In this document: positions 1-6,243 of the stretch, one piece after another | How the letters are laid out: each line of letters begins with the position of its first letter | How positions within the stretch are numbered: position 1 is the stretch's first letter | Source of the DNA: Pseudomonadota bacterium | GTDB taxonomy: Bacteria; Pseudomonadota; Alphaproteobacteria; Rhizobiales; Rhizobiaceae | Length of the DNA: 9,744 nt | Reading direction: 5' to 3' | Assembly (NCBI GenBank): GCA_023388675.1 | Contig: JAEWFU010000161.1 | Span: 1 to 9,744 of the forward strand | The notes under the pieces: model-generated | Databases searched by the model: none | What the model was told of the DNA's origin: nothing | Seen by the model: the letters and a program-made list of their open reading frames with translations, nothing else | Program-made: the position numbers and the translations under genes

Positions 1-1673
1 AACGGGATGAAGTAGATGATGCTGCCCAGCCGCATCGCCTCGAATCCGGTCGCCATAGGCGGCGTCTTGGCTATCGACGCGGCTGCGAAGGCACCCAGCG
101 CCACGGGCGGTGTGATGAAGGACAGCATGCCCCAGTAGAAGATGAACATGTGCGCGGCCATCGGGCTGATGCCGACCTGAATGAGCGCCGGCGCCAGCAG
201 GATAGCCAGGAAGATGTAGGCCGCCGTCGAGGTCATGCCGGTGCCGAGAACCAGGCCGGTGAAGGCGCCCATGAGCAGCAGCGCCAGCACGTTGCCGTCC
301 GCGATGCGAAGCAGGTCGTTGACCAGCGTCGCCGCGACACCCGTCATCGATAGTGCACCGATAATCATGCCGACAGCTGCGAGGATCGCCACCATGTTGG
401 CGAACAGTGAACCGAGATTGTCGAGGAAACGGCCAACATCCTTCCAGCCCCAGCGATGTTTCTTCGAAAAGAGCTGGTTCAGCACGATCAGAAGCGGCGT
501 CGCGTAATAGGGGGCGAGCGCTTCCCGGCGCATCACCAACAGCATGTAGATCAGCACGGCAAAGGCGAAGATGTAGTACCAGCCGTCCTTCAGCGTCTGG
601 CTAAGCCGTGGCAGTTCGTCCGTCGGGAGGCCTTTCAGCTTCTTATTGCCGGCGTAGGCGTCGATCTGGATGAACAGGCCGAGGAAATAGAGGAAAGACG
701 GAATGATGGCGGCGAGCGCCACGTCCGCGTACGGCACGTTCATCACGCTGGCCATGACGAAGGCAGTGGCGCCCATAACCGGCGGCATCAGCACGCCGCC
801 AGTGGAGGCGCAGGTTTCCACGCCGGCCGCCACCGTGCCGCGAATTCCTGTTCGGCGCATGGCGGGGATCGTCATGACGCCGGTGGTGAGTACGTTGGTG
901 ATGACGCTGCCGCTCATCGAGCCGAGCAGGCCGCTGGAGAAGATCGCCACCTTGGCCGGGCCGCCGCGGACCTTGCCGAGCAGGGCGAAGGAAAGGTCCA
1001 TGAAGAACTTGCCCGCGCCCGTTTGTTGCAGCGCGGCGCCGAACAGCAGGAAGCCGATGATCAGCGAGGCGAAGGTGCGCAGCGGAATGCCGAGAACGCT
1101 TTCCGAGCCCATCGCATGGTAGGCGGCGGTATAGGCCGGGCCAGAGCCGAAGCCGGAAATCGCGGCCGGCAAATATTCAGTATAGACGGGATAGAGCGAC
1201 ATCGCGCCGACGATGATCGCCAGCGGCAGTCCGCCGGCGCGGCGCCCCGCCTCCAGAACCAGGATCCACAGGGCGAACGAAAAGTATATTGCCGTTTCCG
1301 GCGGCGCCATTTCCCAGCCGCGCAGGGCGATGTTGAAGGCGTTGACCAGGAAATAGCCGCACACGACCAGAATCGCGGCTGCGAGAAGCCAATCATACCA
1401 GGGCGGTGTCAGCGAGCGCGCCGAGGAACTTGCCGGATAGATTAGGAAGCAGCAGGCGAGCGCCAGGCCGATGATCGCGTAGAAGAAGCGCAGGTCGATC
1501 AGCGTGTAGCCCACGAAGAACCCGAGATTGAAGGTCTGGTTGACCGACAGCACCAGGATCAGCGCCGCGACGATGCGCACCGTCCAGAGCGGCAGGCCGG
1601 CTACCTCGCGCGGGCCGGATTCGAATTGCGACGCGTCCACGGGCTGCGGAGTGATTGCGTCCGTCTGGGTCAT
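1..1673 (-). CDS. TRAP transporter fused permease, TAXI type (4TM-12TM), C-terminus cut by window edge
   Basis: An inner-membrane permease of a tripartite ATP-independent periplasmic transporter, with the small (DctQ-like) and large (DctM-like) subunits fused, as is usual for TAXI-type systems. It would use the sodium or proton gradient to import a substrate delivered by a periplasmic receptor, which is not in the window. The frame is open for 557 codons from the ATG at 1673 to the left edge, so the last part of a protein usually 600-700 aa long is missing. Residues about 30-160 give the small-subunit-like hydrophobic helices. The large domain then shows the family signatures SMSGSVITNVLTTG (about 252-265), STGGVLMPPVMGA (290-302) and, near the edge, GTGMTSTAAY and FITPPVALGAFAAASIA. 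A GGGAGG-type ribosome site lies just upstream of the start. It is 75 bp downstream of the DUF6282 hydrolase on the same strand, so co-transcription is likely. Family assignment is firm; the substrate is unknown. Confidence 0.93.
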   Translation of the reverse strand, partial: MTQTDAITPQPVDASQFESGPREVAGLPLWTVRIVAALILVLSVNQTFNLGFFVGYTLIDLRFFYAIIGLALACCFLIYPASSSARSLTPPWYDWLLAAAILVVCGYFLVNAFNIALRGWEMAPPETAIYFSFALWILVLEAGRRAGGLPLAIIVGAMSLYPVYTEYLPAAISGFGSGPAYTAAYHAMGSESVLGIPLRTFASLIIGFLLFGAALQQTGAGKFFMDLSFALLGKVRGGPAKVAIFSSGLLGSMSGSVITNVLTTGVMTIPAMRRTGIRGTVAAGVETCASTGGVLMPPVMGATAFVMASVMNVPYADVALAAIIPSFLYFLGLFIQIDAYAGNKKLKGLPTDELPRLSQTLKDGWYYIFAFAVLIYMLLVMRREALAPYYATPLLIVLNQLFSKKHRWGWKDVGRFLDNLGSLFANMVAILAAVGMIIGALSMTGVAATLVNDLLRIADGNVLALLLMGAFTGLVLGTGMTSTAAYIFLAILLAPALIQVGISPMAAHMFIFYWGMLSFITPPVALGAFAAASIAKTPPMATGFEAMRLGSIIYFIP

Positions 1674-1748
1674 GCGTTCCTCCCGGATGCCACACGCATC
1701 CTATGTCCTCAAGCGCACTTCGGCGTCCGCAATCGTTCTACCCACGCG

Positions 1749-2687
1749 CTAGGTGACATCAAGGCCGATCAGCTTCGAGGGGTTGTCGCGCACCATCAGG
1801 CGAACCTCGGCCTCTGTGAAGCCAAGCGCGAGGCACAGCTTGATGGCCTGGCGCATGCCCTCGACCGGTGTCGGGTTGTCGACCTGGCCGAGGTCGGAGC
1901 CGATCGAGGAATGCTCGACGCCCGCGGCGAGGATGTGTTCCTTCAACTCCTGCGGAGAGAACACGTTGAAGCGGGAGTCGACGTAGAGACAGGCCGACTG
2001 CTCGATCAGCGCGCCAAACTGAGCCAACTCGGTGATGTCCTCATAGGTGAAGTGCAGGCCGTACATCGGATGGTTGACCAGCAGCCGCTTGACGCCGCGC
2101 TTCTTGGCCTCTTCGAAGAGCTTCCAGATTTCCCAGACATGCAGATGGCCCGAAGACAGGATCGCGTTGAACTCTGCAATCGAATCCAGAATCTGCTTTA
2201 CCTCATCGAGGAGTTCGCCATAGGCGTCTACCACCGTGATACCGGGCGACGGCTTTAACTGTACGTTGGACGCCAAGCGCGACTTGCGGTGCGAACTGCG
2301 GATGTGGTTCGCCGACTGTGCCGTGGGCATCCATATCAGCTTCGCACCCTGCTTGAGCTGCGCGTCGACCACGAAGGGATTGAGGCCACCGGTGCTGTTG
2401 TTGAGCACCAGGCCGCCGAACATCGCCACGTTCAGATGACCGAGCACGCGGTCCATGATTGGAATGAACGGCGCGACCGAATAGTGGTGATCCTTGAACA
2501 TGATGCCGCGCATGCCAGCCGCTGCCGCCTGTTCGACGGCTTCGAAATGGTCGACCTGACGCGCCATTGTGGATGGGCCGGAATGGACGTGAAGATCGAC
2601 GGCGCCCTGCATCAGACCATCTACGATGGCGTCATCGATCGTTGAAATGAGGTCGCGTACCGCCTCGCGGTTGGTTGCCGATGCCAT
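1749..2687 (-). CDS. DUF6282-like metal-dependent hydrolase (amidohydrolase-type fold)
   Basis: A 312-aa protein resembling the DUF6282 group, TIM-barrel hydrolases related to the amidohydrolase/PHP metal-dependent enzymes; no substrate is established as far as I know. Candidate metal ligands are visible: DLHVH (H33, H35) after the first strand, FKDHH (K65, H67, H68), GHLHVWE (H181, H183), NHPMYG (H206) and a late Asp in GSDLGQ (D265). Together these fit a mono- or dinuclear metal centre. There is no signal peptide, so it should be cytoplasmic. The start at 2687 is chosen because AAGGAG sits 6 nt upstream and the N-terminus then leads straight into the barrel. A longer in-frame reading upstream would run antisense through iclR and is not credible. 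It probably forms an operon with the TRAP permease downstream and is divergent from iclR, suggesting it acts on the imported compound or its first metabolite. Hydrolase identity is an inference from motifs. Confidence 0.85.
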   Translation of the reverse strand: MASATNREAVRDLISTIDDAIVDGLMQGAVDLHVHSGPSTMARQVDHFEAVEQAAAAGMRGIMFKDHHYSVAPFIPIMDRVLGHLNVAMFGGLVLNNSTGGLNPFVVDAQLKQGAKLIWMPTAQSANHIRSSHRKSRLASNVQLKPSPGITVVDAYGELLDEVKQILDSIAEFNAILSSGHLHVWEIWKLFEEAKKRGVKRLLVNHPMYGLHFTYEDITELAQFGALIEQSACLYVDSRFNVFSPQELKEHILAAGVEHSSIGSDLGQVDNPTPVEGMRQAIKLCLALGFTEAEVRLMVRDNPSKLIGLDVT

Positions 2688-2725
2688 GCCGGTCTCCTTC
2701 TTGTCAGGCGGTATTGCCATAGAGC

Positions 2726-2745
2726 TTGACACCTTCCGGTCACAA
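2726..2745. promoter_or_regulatory. Candidate IclR operator, imperfect 20-bp palindrome
   Basis: The 20 bp have the symmetric form TTG-N2-ACC-N4-GGT-N2-CAA, with 12 symmetric positions centred between 2735 and 2736. They overlap the -35 box and spacer of the candidate iclR promoter, the position expected for autorepression. The regulator dimerises and has a winged-helix domain, so a palindrome is the expected target. Chance symmetry cannot be excluded. Confidence 0.35.
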
Positions 2746-2753
2746 CTTATCAA
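2726..2753 (+). promoter_or_regulatory. Candidate sigma70-type promoter of iclR
   Basis: A perfect TTGACA at 2726-2731 is followed after 16 bp by TATCAA at 2748-2753, which matches four of six positions of the -10 consensus. Transcription would start near 2760, about 40 nt before the iclR ATG. This is a sequence match only; alphaproteobacterial -10 boxes are often degenerate. Confidence 0.42.
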
Positions 2754-2801
2754 GGACTGCATTTCGGCAGATGGAACGCGAGAGGTGATGCGAGGCAGAA
2801 A

Positions 2802-3584
2802 ATGGGTATCAGGGCGATCGAGCGCGCGATGCGCGTGCTGCAGGAAATGAACATGCAGCCTTACACGTCGGTGGGCCACCTGCACGCACGCACCGGGCTG
2901 CCTAAGCCGACCCTCGTGCGCATCCTGCAAACTCTGGAACAGGCGGGCTTTGTCGAGAACGACCCGCGTGCCGGCGGCTACCAGCTTAGCGCGCTGGTCT
3001 CCTCGCTCAGCTCCGGCTACCACAAGGAGCCGATGGTGGTGGAGGCCGGTCGGCCATGGGCCATCGCGGTGACACGCAAGCACCAGTGGCCGGTGTCGAT
3101 CTCGCTTCTCGACCGTGATGCAGTGGTGGTGCGCTTCAGCACGGTGCCCGACAGCTCCGTCTCGCCGTTCCACAAGACCGTCAACATGCGTCTGCCGCTT
3201 TTGACCCGGGGAATGGGGCTTGCCTATCTGGCGTTCACCCCGCAGGAAGAGTTCGAGCTGATCGTTGGCATGCTGCGCAATTCCGGCGACCCGGAAGACG
3301 ACTATGCCCGCCATCCCGAAAAGCTAGACCGGCTGGTCCGCACAACGCGCGAGCGCGGCTATGCCGTGCGTTCGCCCGAGGTGGAGCCGCGAAACTCCAA
3401 CACCATCGCGGTGCCGATCTACAACGAGAACGACCGCGTTGTCGCCAGTCTCGGCCTGACCTATTTCATTTCCGCCTTTCCCTCGCAGAGCGAGGCGTGC
3501 GACCGCTATGCCGCTGTGCTCAAGTTAGCGTCGACGGAAATATCCAAGGACCTCGCTCGTCTGAATAGAAGTCCTATCGCCTGA
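2802..3584 (+). CDS. IclR-family transcriptional regulator
   Basis: A 260-aa regulator. Residues 1-63 form the IclR winged helix-turn-helix, opening with IRAIERAMRVLQ; the recognition helix is in GLPKPTLVRILQTLEQAGF (32-50) and the wing follows. Residues about 75-255 are the IclR effector-binding domain, recognisable from the WPVSISLLDRDAVVVR segment (96-111), LPLLTRGMGLAYLAF (131-145), RGYAVR (185-190) and IAVPIYN (202-208) followed by GLTYF (218-222). The effector-domain wording is closest in my memory to MhpR-like regulators of aromatic-acid catabolism, a weak hint about the ligand. An in-frame stop at 2727 limits upstream extension, and the ATG at 2802 is the first ATG after it; the ribosome site is weak (GCGAGG, 6 nt upstream). 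It is divergent from the hydrolase/TRAP operon and probably controls it and itself. Length and domain order are normal, with no sign of damage. Confidence 0.95.
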   Translation: MGIRAIERAMRVLQEMNMQPYTSVGHLHARTGLPKPTLVRILQTLEQAGFVENDPRAGGYQLSALVSSLSSGYHKEPMVVEAGRPWAIAVTRKHQWPVSISLLDRDAVVVRFSTVPDSSVSPFHKTVNMRLPLLTRGMGLAYLAFTPQEEFELIVGMLRNSGDPEDDYARHPEKLDRLVRTTRERGYAVRSPEVEPRNSNTIAVPIYNENDRVVASLGLTYFISAFPSQSEACDRYAAVLKLASTEISKDLARLNRSPIA

Positions 3585-4025
3585 CGGGCGTAGCACGTTC
3601 AGCGCGAGTAGCGCGCCAGCCAGCTTCTCGGGGCTGACGTCGTGCCGACGTGGGCTTTGATGTGTAGATGTTCCGGTCGCGATGGCGATCTATCATCTTC
3701 ACGTCAAGTCATTGGGAGGACGGCTGGAAGCAGCGCGGTGGCAGCTGCTGCTTACCGCTCAGGCTCACGGCTGCGCGATCACCGGATCGGCGCGTGAAGG
3801 ATTTCTCCAACAAGCGCGGCGTCGTGCATTCCAAGGTGTGGCTGATCCATCGCGAAACTTGGCGCTTCATAGACGTTCGATTGCCTTCTCAATGCACTCA
3901 CGCCGCTGCGTTGCAACATAAGCTCGGAACCGACCTTCACGTTCAAACTTGCAAGTCGAGCGATGATCCTGCACGTTACGGCATGGAGGGCGGCCGGCTT
4001 CTGAACAACAGGGAAGGAGCTTACG
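3585..4025. other. Non-coding gap holding the relaxase scar
   Basis: The 441 bp between iclR and the next gene hold no intact gene. Apart from the relaxase remnant in the middle, the left part has only a short inverted repeat (ACGTCG-TGC-CGACGT, 3637-3651) without a T-tract, too weak to call a terminator. The right part (3881-4025) shows no recognisable coding remnant, and no promoter with both boxes in register was found for the gene that follows. Confidence 0.6.
3682..3880 (+). pseudogene. Decayed N-terminus of a MobA/MobL (TraA-type) conjugative relaxase
   Basis: Three adjacent plus-strand frames, read in order, rebuild the start of a MobA/MobL relaxase. From the ATG at 3682 the first frame gives MAIYHLHVK. 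Around 3708 it must move back one base to read VIGRTAGSSAVAAAAYRSG, then SRLRDHRIG. Around 3791 it must move back one base again to read RVKDFSNKRGVVHSKVWL and later RFID (ending at 3874). In intact relatives, which I recall from conjugative and mobilizable plasmids and integrative elements of rhizobia, these blocks are contiguous: the HLHVK strand, the AAYRSG segment with a Tyr proposed as catalytic, and the DFSxKxGVVHSE segment. Two single-base deletions explain the shifts, and the frame left after the second shift stops within about 100 codons without further relaxase-like sequence. The rest of the gene, normally several hundred to over a thousand codons, is absent. It is therefore a non-functional scar, though three short frames remain open by chance. 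Confidence 0.82.
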
Positions 4026-4727
4026 ATGAGAAGTATCATCCTCGCTGGAATGTTCGTGCTCTCGGCCTCGGCTTCCTGGGCACAGACCACCACGTCGCCG
4101 CAGCCCGCTGCTCCCGCAGCTGAAGCGCAGACCGATCAGGCCGCCCCGCAGCAAGGCGGCCCGGCCAATCTCTGTCAGGAACTCGTCGCCTTCATGAAGG
4201 CGCCCCCGCCCGAGCCAGCCGCGCCGGCCGGCGCGGCAAAACCGGCAGAGCCGCCGGCGCAACAGTCGGCGTCCGGCGGGCAGGCCGCACCGGGCAAGGA
4301 GAGCGCCGCCACGCAGGGCACGACCGGCGCCGATCAGGCGAAGGCAGACGAAGAGACGGGCTCGGCGCAGGAGATCACCGGACAGGATGGCGTGGCGACC
4401 GATGCTCCGAAGCCCGGCAAGGACAATGCCGCCGCAAGCGGCTCGGCGTCGAATGCGCCGCAGAAGGAAAGCAGGGCTGCGCCCGTGCCGCCTGCCGATG
4501 TGACCAGCACACCGAAGGAGGAGGTGCTGACGGTGGAGGCAGCCGAACAGCTTGCTTCCGCCAACGACATCGAGCAATGCCACAAAACAGCCCGTGAAAT
4601 GAGGGTTGCCGGCGTCGCCTTGCCGCCGCCGCTGATGGCTTTGGCAGCGCTCGATCTTCAGTATCAGCAGACGTCGGGCCCGGCGACCGAGCCATCGGGG
4701 ACCGCCGATCCGGTTGAGGACGAATAG
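4026..4727 (+). CDS. Hypothetical Ala/Pro-rich secreted protein
   Basis: Unrecognised 233-aa protein. Residues 1-19 look like a Sec signal peptide (MRSIILAGMF followed by VLSASASWA) with cleavage before Q20, so it should be periplasmic or exported. Residues 20-170 are a low-complexity Ala/Pro/Gln/Glu-rich stretch that is probably disordered. It carries one short ordered-looking patch, NLCQELVAFMK (48-58). A second patch at about 168-213 (LTVEAAEQLASANDIEQCHKTAREMR onward) is predicted helical by eye. Each patch has a single cysteine (C50, C185), the only two in the protein, so they could form a disulphide in the periplasm. The start is supported by AAGGAG 7 nt upstream. It may be co-transcribed with the small membrane protein 81 bp downstream. 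A 409-codon antisense frame exists but is Arg-rich and has no comparable start signals. Function unknown. Confidence 0.75.
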   Translation: MRSIILAGMFVLSASASWAQTTTSPQPAAPAAEAQTDQAAPQQGGPANLCQELVAFMKAPPPEPAAPAGAAKPAEPPAQQSASGGQAAPGKESAATQGTTGADQAKADEETGSAQEITGQDGVATDAPKPGKDNAAASGSASNAPQKESRAAPVPPADVTSTPKEEVLTVEAAEQLASANDIEQCHKTAREMRVAGVALPPPLMALAALDLQYQQTSGPATEPSGTADPVEDE

Positions 4728-4755
4728 GCGCGGCTTGCGACGACGGAATTTTTCG

Positions 4756-4788
4756 GAGGCGGGCCATCGGCGGCCTGCCTCGAAAGGC
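4756..4788 (+). other. Hairpin between the two small plus-strand genes
   Basis: GAGGCGGGCC at 4756-4765 can pair with GGCCTGCCTC at 4772-4781 with one G-T wobble and a six-base loop. A shorter competing stem, GCCT-CGAA-AGGC, spans 4777-4788. There is no T-tract behind either, so this is not a standard intrinsic terminator. The two stems exclude each other, so an attenuator or mRNA-processing structure is possible; it could also be chance in GC-rich spacer. Confidence 0.3.
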
Positions 4789-4808
4789 AACGGAAGGAGT
4801 AGGCGGGA

Positions 4809-5021
4809 ATGGGCATGATCTTGACGGGAATCGTCGTTGCGGTCGCAATCGCGCTTGGCGCCGGAGTTTTTTTTCTGAACGCGCCGCAGCAACAGCCGGC
4901 GTGGCAGGCCTACAGCACCGAAGGTGCGAGAGTGGGTGATCCGGGCCACAATCTCGTCGGGCCGAACTGGTCCGGCGAACCTGATCCCACCGTGGTCGGG
5001 CGCGACGAGATATCTTCCTGA
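4809..5021 (+). CDS. Small single-pass membrane protein of unknown function
   Basis: A 70-aa protein with one transmembrane segment at residues 3-23 (MILTGIVVAVAIALGAGVFFL) and a polar tail on the far side, containing GARVGDPGHNLVGPNWSG. This tail motif reminds me of small hypothetical proteins found in Rhizobiales, but I cannot name a function. GGAAGGAG at 4792-4799, 9 nt before the ATG, supports translation. A run of eight T at 4867-4874 encodes part of the membrane segment and is conspicuous in this GC-rich sequence. It lies 81 bp downstream of the secreted-protein gene on the same strand and is convergent with the formate dehydrogenase operon. Confidence 0.7.
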   Translation: MGMILTGIVVAVAIALGAGVFFLNAPQQQPAWQAYSTEGARVGDPGHNLVGPNWSGEPDPTVVGRDEISS

Positions 5022-5036
5022 AAGCATGCCTCCCGA

Positions 5037-5125
5037 ACGCGGGAACCGGTTCCGGTACCGGGACATGCGTAAAACGTGGCACCTGAGAGATCGCAACGTG
5101 CCTTGAAGCGCGGCGCGATGCGATC
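5037..5125. repeat. Palindrome-rich intergenic element, Rhizobiales-type repeat
   Basis: The core has two overlapping perfect palindromes: GGAACCGGTTCC (5042-5053) and CCGGTACCGG (5052-5061). It continues with GGACATGCGTAAAAC (5060-5074) and ends in GAAGCGCGGCGCGATG (5105-5120). This order (GGGAACCGGTT, then CATGCGTAAAAC, then GCGCGATG) resembles an abundant interspersed intergenic palindromic element I recall from Mesorhizobium-like genomes. Copy number cannot be judged because only one copy is in the window. Boundaries are approximate. Confidence 0.45.
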
Positions 5126-5160
5126 AGGCCGCGGGTGTCGAAGCCGGCAGCGCCAGAAAG

Positions 5161-5192
5161 GAAAAGCCCGGACCGACCGGTCCGGGCTTTTC
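5161..5192. terminator. Bidirectional intrinsic terminator
   Basis: A perfect 14-bp stem (GAAAAGCCCGGACC at 5161-5174 with its complement at 5179-5192) closes on the four-base loop GACC. The stem ends in AAAA on the left and TTTT on the right, so transcripts from either side have a U-run at the 3' end of the hairpin. It sits 19 bp beyond the stop of the formate dehydrogenase gamma gene and about 140 bp after the stop of the 70-aa gene, between two convergent units. Confidence 0.88.
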
Positions 5193-5211
5193 GATTTGCG
5201 GTAGGATCGGC

Positions 5212-6234
5212 CTATTCCGCAGGCTCGGCGGCATTGTGCGGCGGCACCCTTCCATCAGCCTTGGCCTGCTGCTTCTCGACCCAGGCGCTGTGGTGCTCCT
5301 TGGCCCAGTTCAAATCCACCGTGCCGGAACCCATCGCGTCGTAGGCGCCCTCCATGCCGAGCGTGCCGATATAGATGTGTGCGATGATGACCGCGACCAT
5401 GATGACGCCGACGGCCGCGTGAACATACTGGGCCGTCTGCATGCCGTTGACGTCGGTAAAGACGAACGGGAACAGCAGGAAGATGCCGGAAACCGACAGC
5501 GATATTCCGCCGAGCACGACAGCCCAGAAGATGAGTTTCTGCCCCGTGTTGAAGCGCGCTGCCGGCGGATGCGTCCTGTTCGATCGATCGAACAGCCCGC
5601 CGGCTTTCTTCAGCCAGTTCGCGTCGTAGCGGTCGGGTAGATTGTCCCAGACCCACAGGACTAGCATGACGAGCACGCCGAGCATGAACGCCCAGGCGAC
5701 GAAATCATGCGCGTATTTCGCCCATATCGTCCATGTCGAGAATGCCTCCGGTCCGATCAGGGGCATCAGTAGACGCTTGCCGAAGACGAAGTTCAGACCC
5801 GTGATGGCCAGGACGATGAAGGCTACAGCGGTCGTCCAGTGCGCCAGACGCTCCAACGCGTTGAACCGGAGGATCCTGACGCCCGATTCACCCGCCTGCG
5901 TGCGGATCCTGCCCCTGATGAAGTAGAAAAGGGCGAGCACGAGCAGCATGCCGACGATGGCGATGCCGCCGATCCACGGCAGTGCGCGCTCATGGAAGCC
6001 TTGATAGTCGCGGCCCTGCGGCTGCTGCAGGGTGGCGGCCTTCCGGTCCGGTATGCTGACGCGGCCCTGGACCTTGTTGAGTTCATCGAGGAGCTGCTGT
6101 TCGCTCACTGCCTGGGCGGTGGGGTTGCTTCCCGAGCCTTCCTGCGCACCCGCAGGAACGACAAGCAGGCCGATGGCCAGAATGAACGCTGCGACAGCCG
6201 GCGGAATCAATCGACCAAGGCTCCAGATCCGCAT
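5212..6234 (-). CDS. Formate dehydrogenase gamma subunit (cytochrome b)
   Basis: The membrane anchor and quinone reductase of the formate dehydrogenase, equivalent to FdnI/FdoI of E. coli. From the start chosen here it has 340 aa: a Sec-type leader (1-30, ending VPAGA before Q31), a polar periplasmic stretch (31-85), and about five transmembrane segments near 88-107, 134-151, 175-195, 235-258 and 272-292. Probable haem b ligands are H132 (ERLAHW), H176 (KYAHDF), H272 (YVHAAV) and H286 (IAHIY). The 14-residue gap between the last two equals that in FdnI (from memory). The E. coli protein is about 217 aa; the extra length is mainly the leader, the polar stretch and one added helix, which I believe is common in this alphaproteobacterial type. 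An AGGAGG abuts the ATG at 6243 but is 9 nt from the ATG at 6234, so 6234 is preferred. Last gene of the operon, 74 bp after the beta gene. Confidence 0.92.
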   Translation of the reverse strand: MRIWSLGRLIPPAVAAFILAIGLLVVPAGAQEGSGSNPTAQAVSEQQLLDELNKVQGRVSIPDRKAATLQQPQGRDYQGFHERALPWIGGIAIVGMLLVLALFYFIRGRIRTQAGESGVRILRFNALERLAHWTTAVAFIVLAITGLNFVFGKRLLMPLIGPEAFSTWTIWAKYAHDFVAWAFMLGVLVMLVLWVWDNLPDRYDANWLKKAGGLFDRSNRTHPPAARFNTGQKLIFWAVVLGGISLSVSGIFLLFPFVFTDVNGMQTAQYVHAAVGVIMVAVIIAHIYIGTLGMEGAYDAMGSGTVDLNWAKEHHSAWVEKQQAKADGRVPPHNAAEPAE

Positions 6235-6243
6235 GTGCTTCAT

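Larger units (their letters stand above)
2688..2801. promoter_or_regulatory. Divergent regulatory spacer between the hydrolase/TRAP operon and iclR
   Basis: The 114-bp spacer separates two divergent start codons and must hold both promoters. It contains the plus-strand promoter candidate and the palindrome listed separately. No equally good sigma70 promoter could be found for the minus-strand operon. IclR-family regulators commonly bind such divergent spacers, repressing their own gene and controlling the neighbouring operon; that is family knowledge, not shown here. Confidence 0.6.

Noticed and set aside
456..1445. 329-codon plus-strand open frame across the TRAP permease
   Set aside because: The minus strand here encodes recognisable TRAP permease motifs; the plus-strand product is Arg/Ala/Gly/His-rich with no family features.
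2688..3314. N-terminal extension of the DUF6282-like hydrolase to a 521-aa protein
   Set aside because: The extension runs antisense through the conserved IclR gene, and a good ribosome site supports the start at 2687.
3637..3651. Inverted repeat ACGTCG-TGC-CGACGT after iclR as a terminator
   Set aside because: The stem is only six base pairs and no T-tract follows.
3949..3978. TTGCAA as the -35 box of a promoter for the secreted-protein gene
   Set aside because: No acceptable -10 sequence lies at the right distance; the best placed hexamer is ACGTTA.
3668..4123. 151-aa and 79-aa plus-strand ORFs as intact hypothetical genes
   Set aside because: Each holds only part of the relaxase N-terminus and then runs into unrelated sequence; they are better read as one frameshifted remnant.
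3867..5096. 409-codon minus-strand open frame opposite the two small plus-strand genes
   Set aside because: It is Arg/Gly-rich low-complexity sequence, while the plus strand has two genes with good ribosome sites, a signal peptide and a membrane segment.
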